IMG/VR virus record: IMGVR_UViG_3300042516_005580
Span: 1 to 20,019 of that record
Length of the DNA: 20,019 bases
Reading direction: 5' to 3' (one strand)
From: a virus
The stretch's first letter is position 1, and every line of letters starts with the position of its first letter. Made by a program: the position numbers and the translations under genes. The notes beneath the pieces are model-generated. The model did no database searches. It was given only the letters and a program-made list of their open reading frames with translations, and had not been told where the DNA came from. This document shows, piece by piece, positions 1 through 10,000 of this stretch.

Positions 1-3
1 TTT

Positions 4-933
4 TCATATTAAAGATAATTTTTTCTCCATAAGTTTATACTGCGTTAGGGGAGAAACAGTTTGTATAAGTTTTGTAAAATGTTCAAATCCCATTTCACTT
101 GGGTCTTTCCCTTGAAGTTCAACCAAATAAACTTCCTTACCAATATCTAAAAGCTGTTCACAAAAGCCAAGGGCTTGTTTCATTGCATCGTTATCTAAAG
201 CAATATATATTTTTTGTACTTTTGATTCAACTAACTTTTTCATTAAAGATGGTTGGATATTTTTTCCAAATAATGGTATAACATTCCGTTTTATAGCTAA
301 AGCATCAAATGGACCCTCACATAATATAATAGGTAAATCCCAGTTAACAAACAATTCAAACGCGATTATATCGCGAGAAACTTCAGGATTGCGGTACTTG
401 ACATAAGGGTCTTTTTCAAATGATCTCGCGGTAAAATAATTTAATTTACCGTTACAATCATATGAGGGTATAACTATCATATTAGCATATGTACCTGAAG
501 TACAGTAGCCTATGTTATACTTTAAAATATCTGTTTTAGATATGTTTCGTTTTTTTAAATAAGATAAAGCATGCCTAGCTGTAATGTCTTGATTGGTAAT
601 AAACGTTTTAAATTCTTTTGGGAGTTTTAGAAGATTTTGTTTTATTTCCCCAATGTCTTCAGAAGAAACATTTTTAACTAATTTACTTAATTCTTGAAAA
701 TAGCTAGCATCTACTTGGATTTGTTTAAATAAACTTCTTATAGTTTTACCTCTTTTACCACATACCCAACATTGCCAAGGGTTATGTCCTTCTTTGTTTT
801 CAGTAAAATTAACTTCTAATTTAGGTTTATGATGGTGGCAAAAAGGGCAAGTATAAGCTTGATTACCTCTAGCGGTACGTTTACCTGCTCCTAATTTAGA
901 ATTTACCAAATTAACTAAAAGTTCATTTACCAT
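4..933 (-). CDS. DNA primase, CHC2-like zinc finger plus TOPRIM (T4 gp61/DnaG type)
   Basis: Makes RNA primers for lagging-strand synthesis in phage DNA replication. The 309-residue protein opens with a zinc ribbon: Cys29-x2-Cys32 and Cys55-x2-Cys58, the second pair in QCWVCGKRG. A DnaG-type catalytic core follows, with IVIPSYDCNGKLNYFTAR at about 153-170. The TOPRIM domain is clear: LCEGPFDALA carries the metal-binding Glu206, ALDNDA carries Asp247 and Asp249, and KDPSEMG carries a further acid near 277. There is no helicase domain, unlike T7 gp4, so a separate replicative helicase must come from elsewhere. The start lies 17 bases after the GIY-YIG gene stops, with no Shine-Dalgarno site. 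It is the only clear replication enzyme in the window. The family call is strong; equivalence to T4 gp61 specifically is inferred. Confidence 0.93.
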   Translation of the reverse strand: MVNELLVNLVNSKLGAGKRTARGNQAYTCPFCHHHKPKLEVNFTENKEGHNPWQCWVCGKRGKTIRSLFKQIQVDASYFQELSKLVKNVSSEDIGEIKQNLLKLPKEFKTFITNQDITARHALSYLKKRNISKTDILKYNIGYCTSGTYANMIVIPSYDCNGKLNYFTARSFEKDPYVKYRNPEVSRDIIAFELFVNWDLPIILCEGPFDALAIKRNVIPLFGKNIQPSLMKKLVESKVQKIYIALDNDAMKQALGFCEQLLDIGKEVYLVELQGKDPSEMGFEHFTKLIQTVSPLTQYKLMEKKLSLI

Positions 934-934
934 A

Positions 935-945
935 TTTTAAATATA
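935..945 (-). promoter_or_regulatory. AT-rich element TATATTTAAAA before the primase start
   Basis: The coding strand reads TATATTTAAAA, ending one base before the primase ATG. The identical 11-mer occurs at 19347-19357, before the 55-residue gene, and both resemble the ATATTTATA sites found before the structural genes. It could be a promoter element, an A/T-rich translation start region, or chance in AT-rich DNA. It lies too close to the ATG for an ordinary -10 box with a leader. Confidence 0.2.
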
Positions 946-950
946 TGAAC

Positions 951-1406
951 TTAATCTACAGAAACAAAGTCTTTTGAGTAAAATTTTCCCAATATATTGT
1001 CGTTAATCCATTCTTCAGGTTTTTCTAATACACCTAGTTGAAATAGATATTTACATTCATAATATGTTAAAAGTTTTTTATTTGGGGCTAGACATAAAAT
1101 TTTTCGAGTAAAATCTTTTTGTTTTCCTTGTTTTAAAAGTTCAAGTATAGGTTTAGCTGAACCATAATAGGTTTTCCAGTCTGATTCTTTAGATGTTAAA
1201 GTAAAAGTAGATTTACGTCCTCTACCAGTTTGTTCTGCTAATTCTTTTTTGGTAAGCTTTTTTTTAAAATTATGATGTAAAGCTTTTTTACCTAAATATG
1301 ATTTACCAGATGGTTCGTGAATTGTAATATAAATAAAACCATATGTTCCTTCAGGAAAATCCTCTATGGATTTTATCCTTTTATTATTGTATAACCAATT
1401 GTCCAT
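951..1406 (-). CDS. GIY-YIG endonuclease, SegE-like
   Basis: A single-domain nuclease of 151 residues. The GIY half appears as YGFIYIT (22-28) and the YIG half as SYLGKK (36-41). A basic segment with RGRK (62-65) follows, then SDWKTYYGS (75-83), a catalytic-type glutamate in YYECKY (Glu117) and an Asn-containing end, NDNILGK. This layout matches phage SegE-type GIY-YIG proteins, which in T4 are free-standing homing endonucleases that cut related phage DNA. No separate DNA-binding domain (NUMOD or HTH) follows. It starts 5 bases after the last structural gene stops and ends 17 bases before the primase, the junction of the virion and replication blocks. It may be a homing enzyme or a domesticated phage nuclease; the sequence does not decide. 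Confidence 0.82.
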   Translation of the reverse strand: MDNWLYNNKRIKSIEDFPEGTYGFIYITIHEPSGKSYLGKKALHHNFKKKLTKKELAEQTGRGRKSTFTLTSKESDWKTYYGSAKPILELLKQGKQKDFTRKILCLAPNKKLLTYYECKYLFQLGVLEKPEEWINDNILGKFYSKDFVSVD

Positions 1407-1411
1407 AAAAA

Positions 1412-2365
1412 TTACATATCTAAATTAACCAATATATTTGTGTCTGTTACTGATGATAAAGGTAAGGGTTGGGCAAGTTTAGCGACTGCTAATAATTCAT
1501 AATTGTTATTATATAAACCTACAGTTGTTACAAACGGATCAAAATATGAACCTGTTGCAAAATCATATATAATTCCACTATTTAAACTTCCTGATATTAG
1601 GGTTGGGTTTTGTGAGAAATTAAATTCGTTTTCTCTAAGGGTACACTTGTATTGAGTTTCATATAAAGTAATAGTACTGTTAAATGAACACGTTACATTT
1701 GTACTATTGATAAATCCTTGAATATATGAGGCATCACCTACTCCATATGTTCCTCCTTCATATGTTACAAATCCATAACCATCTTGTCCAGGAATACCAT
1801 CACTAGTTAAAATAGCCATTCCATGCTCATATATAACATCTCCAACTTTAAGACTTCCTGAAAGTAAATTTCCTTCTCCATCATCTCTTAAAGTAGAAAT
1901 TCCGTTGGATAAAGTAAAAGTTCCAGGTTTAATATATTCCCCAAATAAATTTGAAGGTACAGAAATTACTCCTATTATTTCACCTGATCCTGTAGGGAAA
2001 TATCTGTTTGGGGGTAAAGTATTAGATAAGTAGTTATATGCGTTTGGTGTATAAGAAGAAGTTGTTGTTATAGTCCCATCAGGGTTAAATGAAGGCACTG
2101 TTACCGGAGAACCATCATCATCTAAAAGATAATTGTAATAATATAATTCTCTAATAGAACGATATACTAAAAATTTATCTTGAGTAGAAATATATCCTGT
2201 TGAAGTTGATCCAGAAACCCATAAAGATGGATCAGTGTTTTCTCCTATAAATAAGTCAATACCTGATCCTGTTACAGTTGTTGTCCCTTCAAATGTAAAT
2301 GATTTATTTACCTTGAGTGGAGAGACAGTAACGTCTGAAGTGGTGAATGGTTTGAATACGCTCAT
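1412..2365 (-). CDS. Virion structural protein, paralogue of the upstream 335-residue protein
   Basis: A 317-residue, Ser/Thr/Gly-rich beta-type protein with no signal peptide or membrane segment, as expected of a tail or fibre component. Its C-terminal third matches the preceding gene: ENEFNFSQNPTLISG here against NSEFNYSENPTFISG there, then FVTTVGLYNNNYELLAVAKL against YITTVGMYNDQNELLAVAKL. A looser match runs upstream (VISVPSNLFGEYIKPGTFTL against VISVERARYKESLFPGSLNL) and at the N-termini. The eFNySxNPtf segment is, from memory, a recurring signature of structural proteins in T4-like marine phages. The start lies 6 bases after the 335-residue gene ends, so the pair is cotranscribed and probably arose by tandem duplication. 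The exact position in the virion is unknown. Confidence 0.75.
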   Translation of the reverse strand: MSVFKPFTTSDVTVSPLKVNKSFTFEGTTTVTGSGIDLFIGENTDPSLWVSGSTSTGYISTQDKFLVYRSIRELYYYNYLLDDDGSPVTVPSFNPDGTITTTSSYTPNAYNYLSNTLPPNRYFPTGSGEIIGVISVPSNLFGEYIKPGTFTLSNGISTLRDDGEGNLLSGSLKVGDVIYEHGMAILTSDGIPGQDGYGFVTYEGGTYGVGDASYIQGFINSTNVTCSFNSTITLYETQYKCTLRENEFNFSQNPTLISGSLNSGIIYDFATGSYFDPFVTTVGLYNNNYELLAVAKLAQPLPLSSVTDTNILVNLDM

Positions 2366-2371
2366 TCATTC

Positions 2372-3379
2372 TTAGAAATCTAGTTTTACTCTAACAAGAG
2401 CTTCTTTTGTAAAGTCTTTTATTAATGGTCTTGAAAGTTTAGCAACTGCTAACAATTCGTTTTGATCATTGTACATTCCTACAGTTGTAATATATGTTTG
2501 AGGGTTATTAATAAATTCATCATATATTACTTCACCAGTTGGACCTGAAATAAAGGTTGGGTTTTCTGAGTAGTTAAATTCACTGTTTCTAGCTCTAACA
2601 AACACGTAATCTGAAGTAATAGTTTCTTGGGAATTTAATCCAAAGCTAGCTCCTAAAGATATTGCATTGTATAGTCTTCGAGGGTTAAAACCATCTGAAT
2701 TATTTGAACGGCTAGGTGCTACTCTAATTGATTGTGAAACAGCAGATGGATTTAAAAGAATAGTTCCCAAATCAGGAAAAACTAAACCATATGAACCTGA
2801 TCCAGCAACATATCCACCACCAGTAATAGCTGACCCATTAGATCCTGAAACTAATTGGAATACTCTAGTTGAGCCTATAAATGTATTTACAGATACATCA
2901 TTTGAATTATCTGTTAATTTTAATATTCCTCCTGAACCTGAAAGGGTTAGATTAAGTGAACCTGGGAACAGGGATTCTTTATATCTTGCTCTTTCAACAG
3001 AAATTACCCAAAAATTACTTCCTGTTATAACATTTGTATCTGTTCCAAAAATAAAAGAAGCATTTTCATCCTCTAATATTAATGCTCTATACTGGCCATA
3101 TATTGTTTTAGTATATGAATTTTCAGGTACTGCATTATTGTAAAGATCACTACCACTTCCTAAAATATCAGCATATGCAATATCAAATTGTACAGCAGCA
3201 TTATCATCAGTAGATGCTGTTTGATAAATACTTAAATAATAATTCCCAGAAGAACCAGCTTCTTGAATAGAGGAGGTGAAAAATGTAGTTAATGTAGGTG
3301 AATCCGTTGACCAAAGTGTAGACACAATTGAATCACTACTTACTACAAAATCTTCAGGATCGAATGTTTTAAAGCTCAT
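2372..3379 (-). CDS. Virion structural protein, first of a paralogous pair
   Basis: A 335-residue protein rich in Ser, Thr and Gly with predicted beta character. Segments typical of a family of phage structural proteins are visible: LFPGSLNLTLSG (about 137-148), the YGLVFPDLGTILLNPSA stretch near 197-213, FVRARNSEFNYSENPTFI in the C-terminal third, and TTVGMYNDQNELLAVAKLSRP near the end. It shares most of these with the next gene and looks like the more typical copy; the other is more divergent in the middle. The start follows AAAATAAATAA, an A/T-rich leader without a Shine-Dalgarno site, 11 bases after the 220-residue gene stops. A role in the distal tail, baseplate periphery or fibre attachment is likely from context but unproven. 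Confidence 0.75.
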   Translation of the reverse strand: MSFKTFDPEDFVVSSDSIVSTLWSTDSPTLTTFFTSSIQEAGSSGNYYLSIYQTASTDDNAAVQFDIAYADILGSGSDLYNNAVPENSYTKTIYGQYRALILEDENASFIFGTDTNVITGSNFWVISVERARYKESLFPGSLNLTLSGSGGILKLTDNSNDVSVNTFIGSTRVFQLVSGSNGSAITGGGYVAGSGSYGLVFPDLGTILLNPSAVSQSIRVAPSRSNNSDGFNPRRLYNAISLGASFGLNSQETITSDYVFVRARNSEFNYSENPTFISGPTGEVIYDEFINNPQTYITTVGMYNDQNELLAVAKLSRPLIKDFTKEALVRVKLDF

Positions 3380-3390
3380 TTATTTATTTT

Positions 3391-4053
3391 TTAGTTTATT
3401 CTATTAACAATAATAGGAATAGTTAATCTAGCACCACTATCTAAACCAACAACAGTTAAGGTAGCAGAAATTTGTTGGTTAGAACCAAATAATGTATTGA
3501 TTGTTGTTGCTCTTAAATTAAGTTGAGTTCCAATAATTGTTTTAGATACGTTAGTACCTAAAGTTGTTGTTGCTGATTGATTTGCGGCTTCAGCAGCTGT
3601 AGTATTAATACCAACACCGGTAAATGTACTCATTAAACGTACATCTGAAATGGTGGCTGAATATCCACTGGTTTCAAATGTTTGGGTATTACCTAGGTAA
3701 TTTAATGTTTGAGGAGTAATTGAAAGTGAAGCTCCTTGCTGTAATGTAATTGCAGTGTATCCTAAATCAAGTACAGGTAATTTAGCTGTTCCACGAGGTA
3801 AAGTAGCTAATTTATATTTCATGATTTGGGTTTCTTGAGGAAAAGCCTCAAGTAATGGCATGTTTTGAATTGCTTCACCGTAAAAGGCAGAACCTGATGG
3901 GTGTGTTGGGTTATATAGAGTATAATCTATTTCATCATCAGCTAATGCAAATTGAGTAATTCTAAAAGAACCATCATTTTTAGCTAATAATTCTCTACCT
4001 TTTGTTGTTAAAATAGCATCAACTGTTACTACTTGGTTATTTAAATATCCCAT
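3391..4053 (-). CDS. Phage tail structural protein with conserved N-terminal module
   Basis: A 220-residue protein whose first 45 residues (TTKGRELLAKNDGSFRITQF, then ALADDEIDYTLYN) form a module I recognise from many uncharacterised phage structural proteins, where it may anchor variable C-terminal parts to the tail. The C-terminal half is Thr/Ala/Gly/Ser-rich and ends in a beta-sandwich-like stretch (QISATLTVVGLDSGARLTIP). No enzyme motif is visible. It is the first gene after the 1976-residue giant, separated by a 40-base gap holding a candidate late promoter, so it may be expressed independently and at high level, as an abundant tail component would be. The family assignment is from pattern memory; the precise role is unknown. 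Confidence 0.7.
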   Translation of the reverse strand: MGYLNNQVVTVDAILTTKGRELLAKNDGSFRITQFALADDEIDYTLYNPTHPSGSAFYGEAIQNMPLLEAFPQETQIMKYKLATLPRGTAKLPVLDLGYTAITLQQGASLSITPQTLNYLGNTQTFETSGYSATISDVRLMSTFTGVGINTTAAEAANQSATTTLGTNVSKTIIGTQLNLRATTINTLFGSNQQISATLTVVGLDSGARLTIPIIVNRIN

Positions 4054-4065
4054 GTTTTATTTTAT

Positions 4066-4074
4066 TATAAATAT
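4066..4074 (-). promoter_or_regulatory. Candidate late promoter element ATATTTATA before the 220-residue tail gene
   Basis: The coding strand reads ATATTTATA in the 40-base gap 4054-4093; 12 bases separate it from the ATG. It is one of four exact copies, all in gaps before structural genes. Together with its flank it forms the 15-mer ATATTTATAATAAAA (4060-4074), repeated exactly at 11521-11535. The T4 late box TATAAATA is its reverse complement, and TATATTTA also resembles the Bacteroidota -7 box TAnnTTTG. Function is inferred from recurrence and position. Confidence 0.45.
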
Positions 4075-4093
4075 ATTATATTAATAAATATTA

Positions 4094-7000
4094 TTAAAGC
4101 AAACCTTTACTTGTAAAATCTTCAATATATTTGCCTATGTTTTGTTCCATTTTCTCACTCATGTATTCTGGTTTGATAAGGTATGGTTGATCAAAATTAG
4201 AAGGTTTTAAACCATCTAAAATTAAACCTGCAGGGTTATCAACGTATCTTCTTAAAAGGAATTCATTTACGTTAATGTTTGATCCTGTAATTTGTTTGTC
4301 TAGATAAACAATAAGATAAGGGTCTGGGAGAATAGTTGGGGGGATTATTTCTATTCCTGTAACCATAAATGTTTTGGTTTCATCCCCTTCAAATCTAAAT
4401 TCATCCCCAGTTTGGATAGTAACTGGAAGGGTTATAGGGAAAAATCCTGATCCGGCTATATCTTCTTGGTAGATGTTGGATGAATCTAAATATTGTATAA
4501 ATCTAGAGCTTGTAGTATATATAGCATTAGCGTATGAGGGTACAGAACTAGTTTGCCATAAACCAGAAACATCTAATGGTGGAGTTGGGTATGGATTTGT
4601 AGAAATTTTAAATGTGCTGTTATTTGCATACCAAGTTCCTGTTTGACCTGCTATCATTTGTACTCCAAATACATCATTAGCTTGAAGATCTGTTTTAGGG
4701 ATATTTACCGTAAAATTTATATTTTTACCTACTCCTGTAGGAGTAGAGATTAGTGGATTTGCAAAAGGATTAGTTGGAGGAACTATAATCCCTCCAACAG
4801 CATTAGTTGGGAATGAAGTAATGACTCCTCCTCTATTTCTAACTACTCTAGCAAAAACAGTACCAGGACCAGGGGATAATCTAATTGCATTTAAATTAAC
4901 TTCGAATATTAAATCTAAATTTTCAGCAATTAAAGAAGAAGATACTGTGTATGTGCTAGTGCTAGTGCTTATAGATGCTCCAACACTACTTCCACTAGAT
5001 ATTATTTCCTCTAAATCTATTCCAGACCATGCTTTCTGAACAGGATACAATGTAGACCCATTGTCTGGGCTTTTTGTAGCTGTAAAATCACTTATAGAAG
5101 CACTTGAATATGGGTTTCTATCGGTAAATGTTAATGATTGAGTAAAATCCATTACAGGATTATCATAATGTTTTATCTGGTTATATAAAATAGGTTCAAT
5201 AGAAGATCCTCCTCTAAAAATATTTAATTTTGGATTTTGAGTAAATCCTCCTGCAGTTAAAGATTGCAATTCAACCTTTTCTCCAGATACAAAGGTTTGT
5301 TGATTAATTCCTAATGAATTTAAAGTAGTATTAGGGGCAATTAAATCTCCATCTTCACTAATTAAATATTTAATAGATACTCCTGAAGTGTTCATTTTTT
5401 CAGGGGCATATCCTCCTATGCTATCACTATAAGCTACATATGTTTTTGAAGATTCTACAGAAGGTAATTTACCATATGTTCCTTCATCTCCTAAAGTCCA
5501 TTTATTTAATTCTTGAGATGTAGTTTTACTACCATTATATCTAGGATTAACATGACGAAGAGTAGTGTAATTTGAATCTTGTACTGCTGCTCTAGTAGCT
5601 TCATTATTAATTAATAAATCAAAATTGGTTGGAGTTAATACCCCACTTGAGTAATCAACATCTTGATAAAATTCACTAATTCTATCTATATTAGCATTGT
5701 TTATTAATGGGTTTTGATCACTGTTATAAAAATTAGGTTGAGTAATATATGGTTCAACTATAATAGAATCTTGAACAGATGCTGTTGGGGAGATGCTTTG
5801 GGTATATCTTAGTTGAATTGAATTAAAAGTAATATTTCCCGTATCTGATGGGTTAGTTTCATTGTATAAACGAAGATAATAATTATCCCCATTTAATGGA
5901 ATAAATGATCCCGTGAAAGTTACAGTATTAGCTCCTGAGGCTAATATAAATGTTTGGGATAGTTCGGTACTTCCAGCAAATTCATCAGTTACATCTCCAT
6001 TTTTTATTAAAACTATTGATCCAGTATTATCATTTGTACTTGAATTTAAACTTAAAGAAGCTGTTATTATTATTGGTATGTTTGGAGTATTAGAAAATGT
6101 AAATAAACCTGTTGAAGGAGTAAAATAATTTAAAATATCTATAGATTCGGTTAATGATTGGATTGATGAATTATTTCCTGGGGTTAAAGTAAATGAAGGG
6201 GTTGTTCTAGAAGCTGAGACTCTATAATTTTTAATTTCATTATCTATTCCTAAACCTTCTAAAGGGATATCTTGTCTATTTACTTCATATAGATAATAAT
6301 TAGGATATTCATTTATATTTAAAATTCTATAATTTTCGTATGTTATATCAGTAGTATATTGAATTAATAAATTAGTTAATTGCCCTAAAGCATTAGTATT
6401 ATTTATTCCGTTAGCATCTATTTTATTAATTTTTATAAAAGCTGGTCCTTTAGTAACAGGGAGAGGGAATAATCTATATCTAGGAGCTAGAATTAAAATT
6501 TCACCTTGATTTGGTGTTGTTAAAGAATTTAAAAATTGTCCTTCAGTGAAAGTAGAATTATTACTTTGACTATAAAGGGTATTACTATATAAAATAGGAG
6601 TATACTCAAATGAAGCATTTTCTAAAGGATATGGTTGGTTTAAACTTTGAGTTGTAACCAAAATAACCGAACCTTTAAATTCACCATCATAAAATTCTTC
6701 TTGTGAATCATGTAAAACTGTTACTTCACCTAAAGGTGTAGCATAAGTTTCATTCCAACTTTGAGAAACATTTCCTACATAATTAAATTCTTCAACTGAA
6801 CCTCCTGTTCCACCACTAAAGTTTTCTATAGTTCCTGGGTTGTAATCGTTCCATTGAGGTAAAACTGTACCTGAAACTGTGACATTAGTCCAGTCTAATT
6901 GAGGTTGGGGGTAACGGTTTCTTTCAAGTAAATGTTGTTTAATGGTAACTCCCGAAGCAAGACTTGTACGTGCAGGTACAAAATCTTTTATCATTTTGAA

Positions 7001-10000
7001 TAATGAATTATCAAAGAATTTAATTAAACGTATATAGTCAAATAAATTATAATTTTTAGTATATTTTTCAAAATAACTATCACGTAAATTATCTAAGTTA
7101 GGATATGACTGTAATTGAGATGATCTAAAAGCAGGGTCACCTATATAATCTCCTAAATTAAAAAATCCAAGGGATGAATTTATATCATCATTTATTTCGT
7201 CTTGAGGTGAAAAAGTTACTTCAAGTAAATTAATATTTGGAGTATAACTTGCACTTGCCTCTATTGTTTGAGATAAACTTCTTAATGGTGATAAAACAGA
7301 TCCTGTTGGTAAAGTATTACTTTCTATTCTAATTTTATCAGAAATAGCATTTTTGATACCCGCTATTGGTTGATCATAAAAGAAATATTCTGTGTTTGGT
7401 AAAAACACAGGATTATTTGGGGTATAAAAAGTATTTCCGGTAGAATTAAATGAACTAGTTAGGGACCAAGATCCTGTTACTTTAGGATGAATTGAAAAAG
7501 ATCCAGTATAAAGTTCACCTCCTAAAGATGCTCTAAAAGCAAGTTCATTAGGTCCACTATTTAATAAATTTCCCTCAATTGAATAAGGATTCATTACATA
7601 ATCTTTAAATATACTTTCACTTATAGGATTAGTATAATATCTAATTTCTTGGAATGATCCAGTTGTAGTAGTACCAAAATACATGTCACTAAAACCACTA
7701 CTCCATATTGCTGAGGAGTCAGAAACTGAAGCAGAAGCTATAAATCCTAATAAAGTTCCATTATTACCTCCTTCATATATTTTATTAGCGGCATATAAAG
7801 TAAAATCTACATTACTTGTTGAAATGTCAGAAGAAGCATTTAATAAAACTGACCACCATCCTTCATTGTAAAATGGAAGGTAAATACTAGCTGTTGTATT
7901 AGGAGTAAAAGTATCTGGGTAATAAGTTAAAGTGGCATATTGGTAATATGGGTCTTTTATAGACCCGCTATATGAACCACTTATATATCCTGAACCTGTA
8001 TATGAAATACGTAATTCTTGTTTTCCTTGATCATCGATAAAAATAGTTTGGGTTGATGAGCCTGATAAAGGATTAGGGGTATCAAGTTTAAAACGGAACA
8101 TAACAGCTCCGGGTATATTATCTATAGCTCCCCAATTTGAATCTAATTCCCAAGAAGTAACAACCCAATTATCTGCATCGGTATAAAAAGCATAATTAAA
8201 TTCATTTTGCCAATAATCCCAATCATTCGAATCTACTTTATCTTTACCTCCATATTCATTTATTCTTAATATAGTATCAGGGATACCATATGAAGTAATA
8301 AGGGCGCGTAAACCAGGTAAAGTACCTTTTGATTTAAGCAGGTATGGTAAATTATGATAAATGCGTTTATACAGCGATTTATTAACATCATCTAACGGTA
8401 AATAATCGTTTGATGCAGATATTAAAGTGTTAACATATTCAAATCCACTAGGGGTTGGAAGTGAACCTGTTATATTTGGGAATGGGAATAAAGCACCATC
8501 AGGTGTTAAACCTAAAAATGCTGTGTATAAATCATCGTTTGAAAAATTATTTTGATATAATTTAATTCCAAAATCACGAATTGCATCCGCTACTATATCT
8601 TTTGAAATGCCTGATTCTAAACGGTTATCTGCATTATATTTTTGGGTAACATCTTTATAATAAATCCAAATATTATCAAAATGTTGAGCAACCATATCTA
8701 TGAAAAGTTCATAGTTTTCATTACTTGGATCATCTCTTAAATATTCTGGGATAGATTTAAGAAGGATATCTTTATTTTGTTCATCATATATAGAAGCTGA
8801 AAGTGTAAGTCCTCCATATAAAGGGCTAAATTCATTAATACTCCCTAACCAAGTTATTACTTCATTACTAGTTGTAGAAGCTAAAATATAAGGAGGTTCT
8901 GTGGTTAATTTAGGCCATGCCCAAGAACCACTAGAATAATATAAGTAATAATCATAACCATCAAAGTTTGTTATGATGTTATTTATTTTAGATTCTAAAA
9001 TAGCTTTACTTTCACTAACGGCTAAAGAAGAAGAAGTAGAACCTGTTATATTAGAATTAATAACGGAAATAGAATTGTTATAATCTTCAAGTAATTGAAC
9101 TTTATAATAAAAATTTTCAAGTCTTGTTTTAGCAGAACTAAAATGAATAAACTCTGAAAAATTGGTGTAGTCTATATTAATATCAATTTCTTTTTCTTCT
9201 AGTAAACTACTAAGTTGATTAAAAGAATTAGTTGAGGTTGTTGATGTTATATCATTGTAAGATAAAGCTACAGTTGAGTTATTAACTTGATCTTTTAACT
9301 CTAAATTAAAATTAGGTCCTTTTAAAGGAATAGTATCTTGGATTACTATAAGTTCTTCCTCAAATGTAACTTGATATGCTATAGGTTCTTCAATACTTGA
9401 TACAACCCATAAAGTTGAATTTAAATCATATTCCTCTGGGAGTGGTTCATATAGTTTAATTAATATGGTAGGGTTAGCTGTATCTTCATCTGCTAAAGCT
9501 ATGTTATTAGCTATAAAAAGATTATTATCACCTAAATTGACATAAAAATCAAAAAAATATGTACTACTATTTCTTTCTTGAATAAAATTATTTGTTTTTT
9601 CAATTATATCAAGATCACTTAAAACAGTACTATCTAACCTAATTTCAGTTCTATCAGCTGAAATTTCAGATATATAAAGTAGTTCAATATTTGAACCAAT
9701 ATGTTTATTAAGAAAATTAAAATATGTTATATACTCTCCTGTATCAAATCCTAAATTTAATAAGATTTGTTCAGGGTTAATTTCTATTTGGGATAATTCA
9801 TTGTTATTTCCTGCTGATTGACCATTATTTAAAATATTGTACTGGGTAAAATTATATTCTGTGGTAAGAATATTTTGATTAAGGTCATAAACAAATAATT
9901 CAATATAACTACTTGTTGTAAATAAAGTAACAACATCAAATGTAGGAATTAAATTAGTCTCTTGAGATTCATAGACTTGGGTAGTTAAATCTTCAGTACT

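Noticed and set aside
1328-1335. T4-type late box TATAAATA on the plus strand here and also in two other coding places (near 2256 and 10422)
   Set aside because: These lie inside minus-strand genes, point away from any gene and lack the extra final T shared by the four intergenic sites; they look like chance in AT-rich codons.
2667-3143. 158-codon plus-strand open frame antisense to the 335-residue structural gene
   Set aside because: It lies wholly inside a well-supported minus-strand gene, its protein is Pro-rich as expected from antisense of Gly/Ser-rich coding, and it has no start signal or recognisable domain. All genes with support are on the minus strand.
1412-4053. A diversity-generating retroelement acting on the tail genes
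   Set aside because: No reverse transcriptase, no template repeat and no near-identical adenine-variable repeat pair was seen; the paralogous genes differ throughout and not only at A positions.
4955-4980. Short tandem repeat of a GTGCTA unit
   Set aside because: It encodes a Ser-Thr run inside the giant tail protein (ISTSTSTYT). Three copies of a six-base unit in a Ser/Thr-rich gene do not suggest a phase-variable or diversity-generating element.
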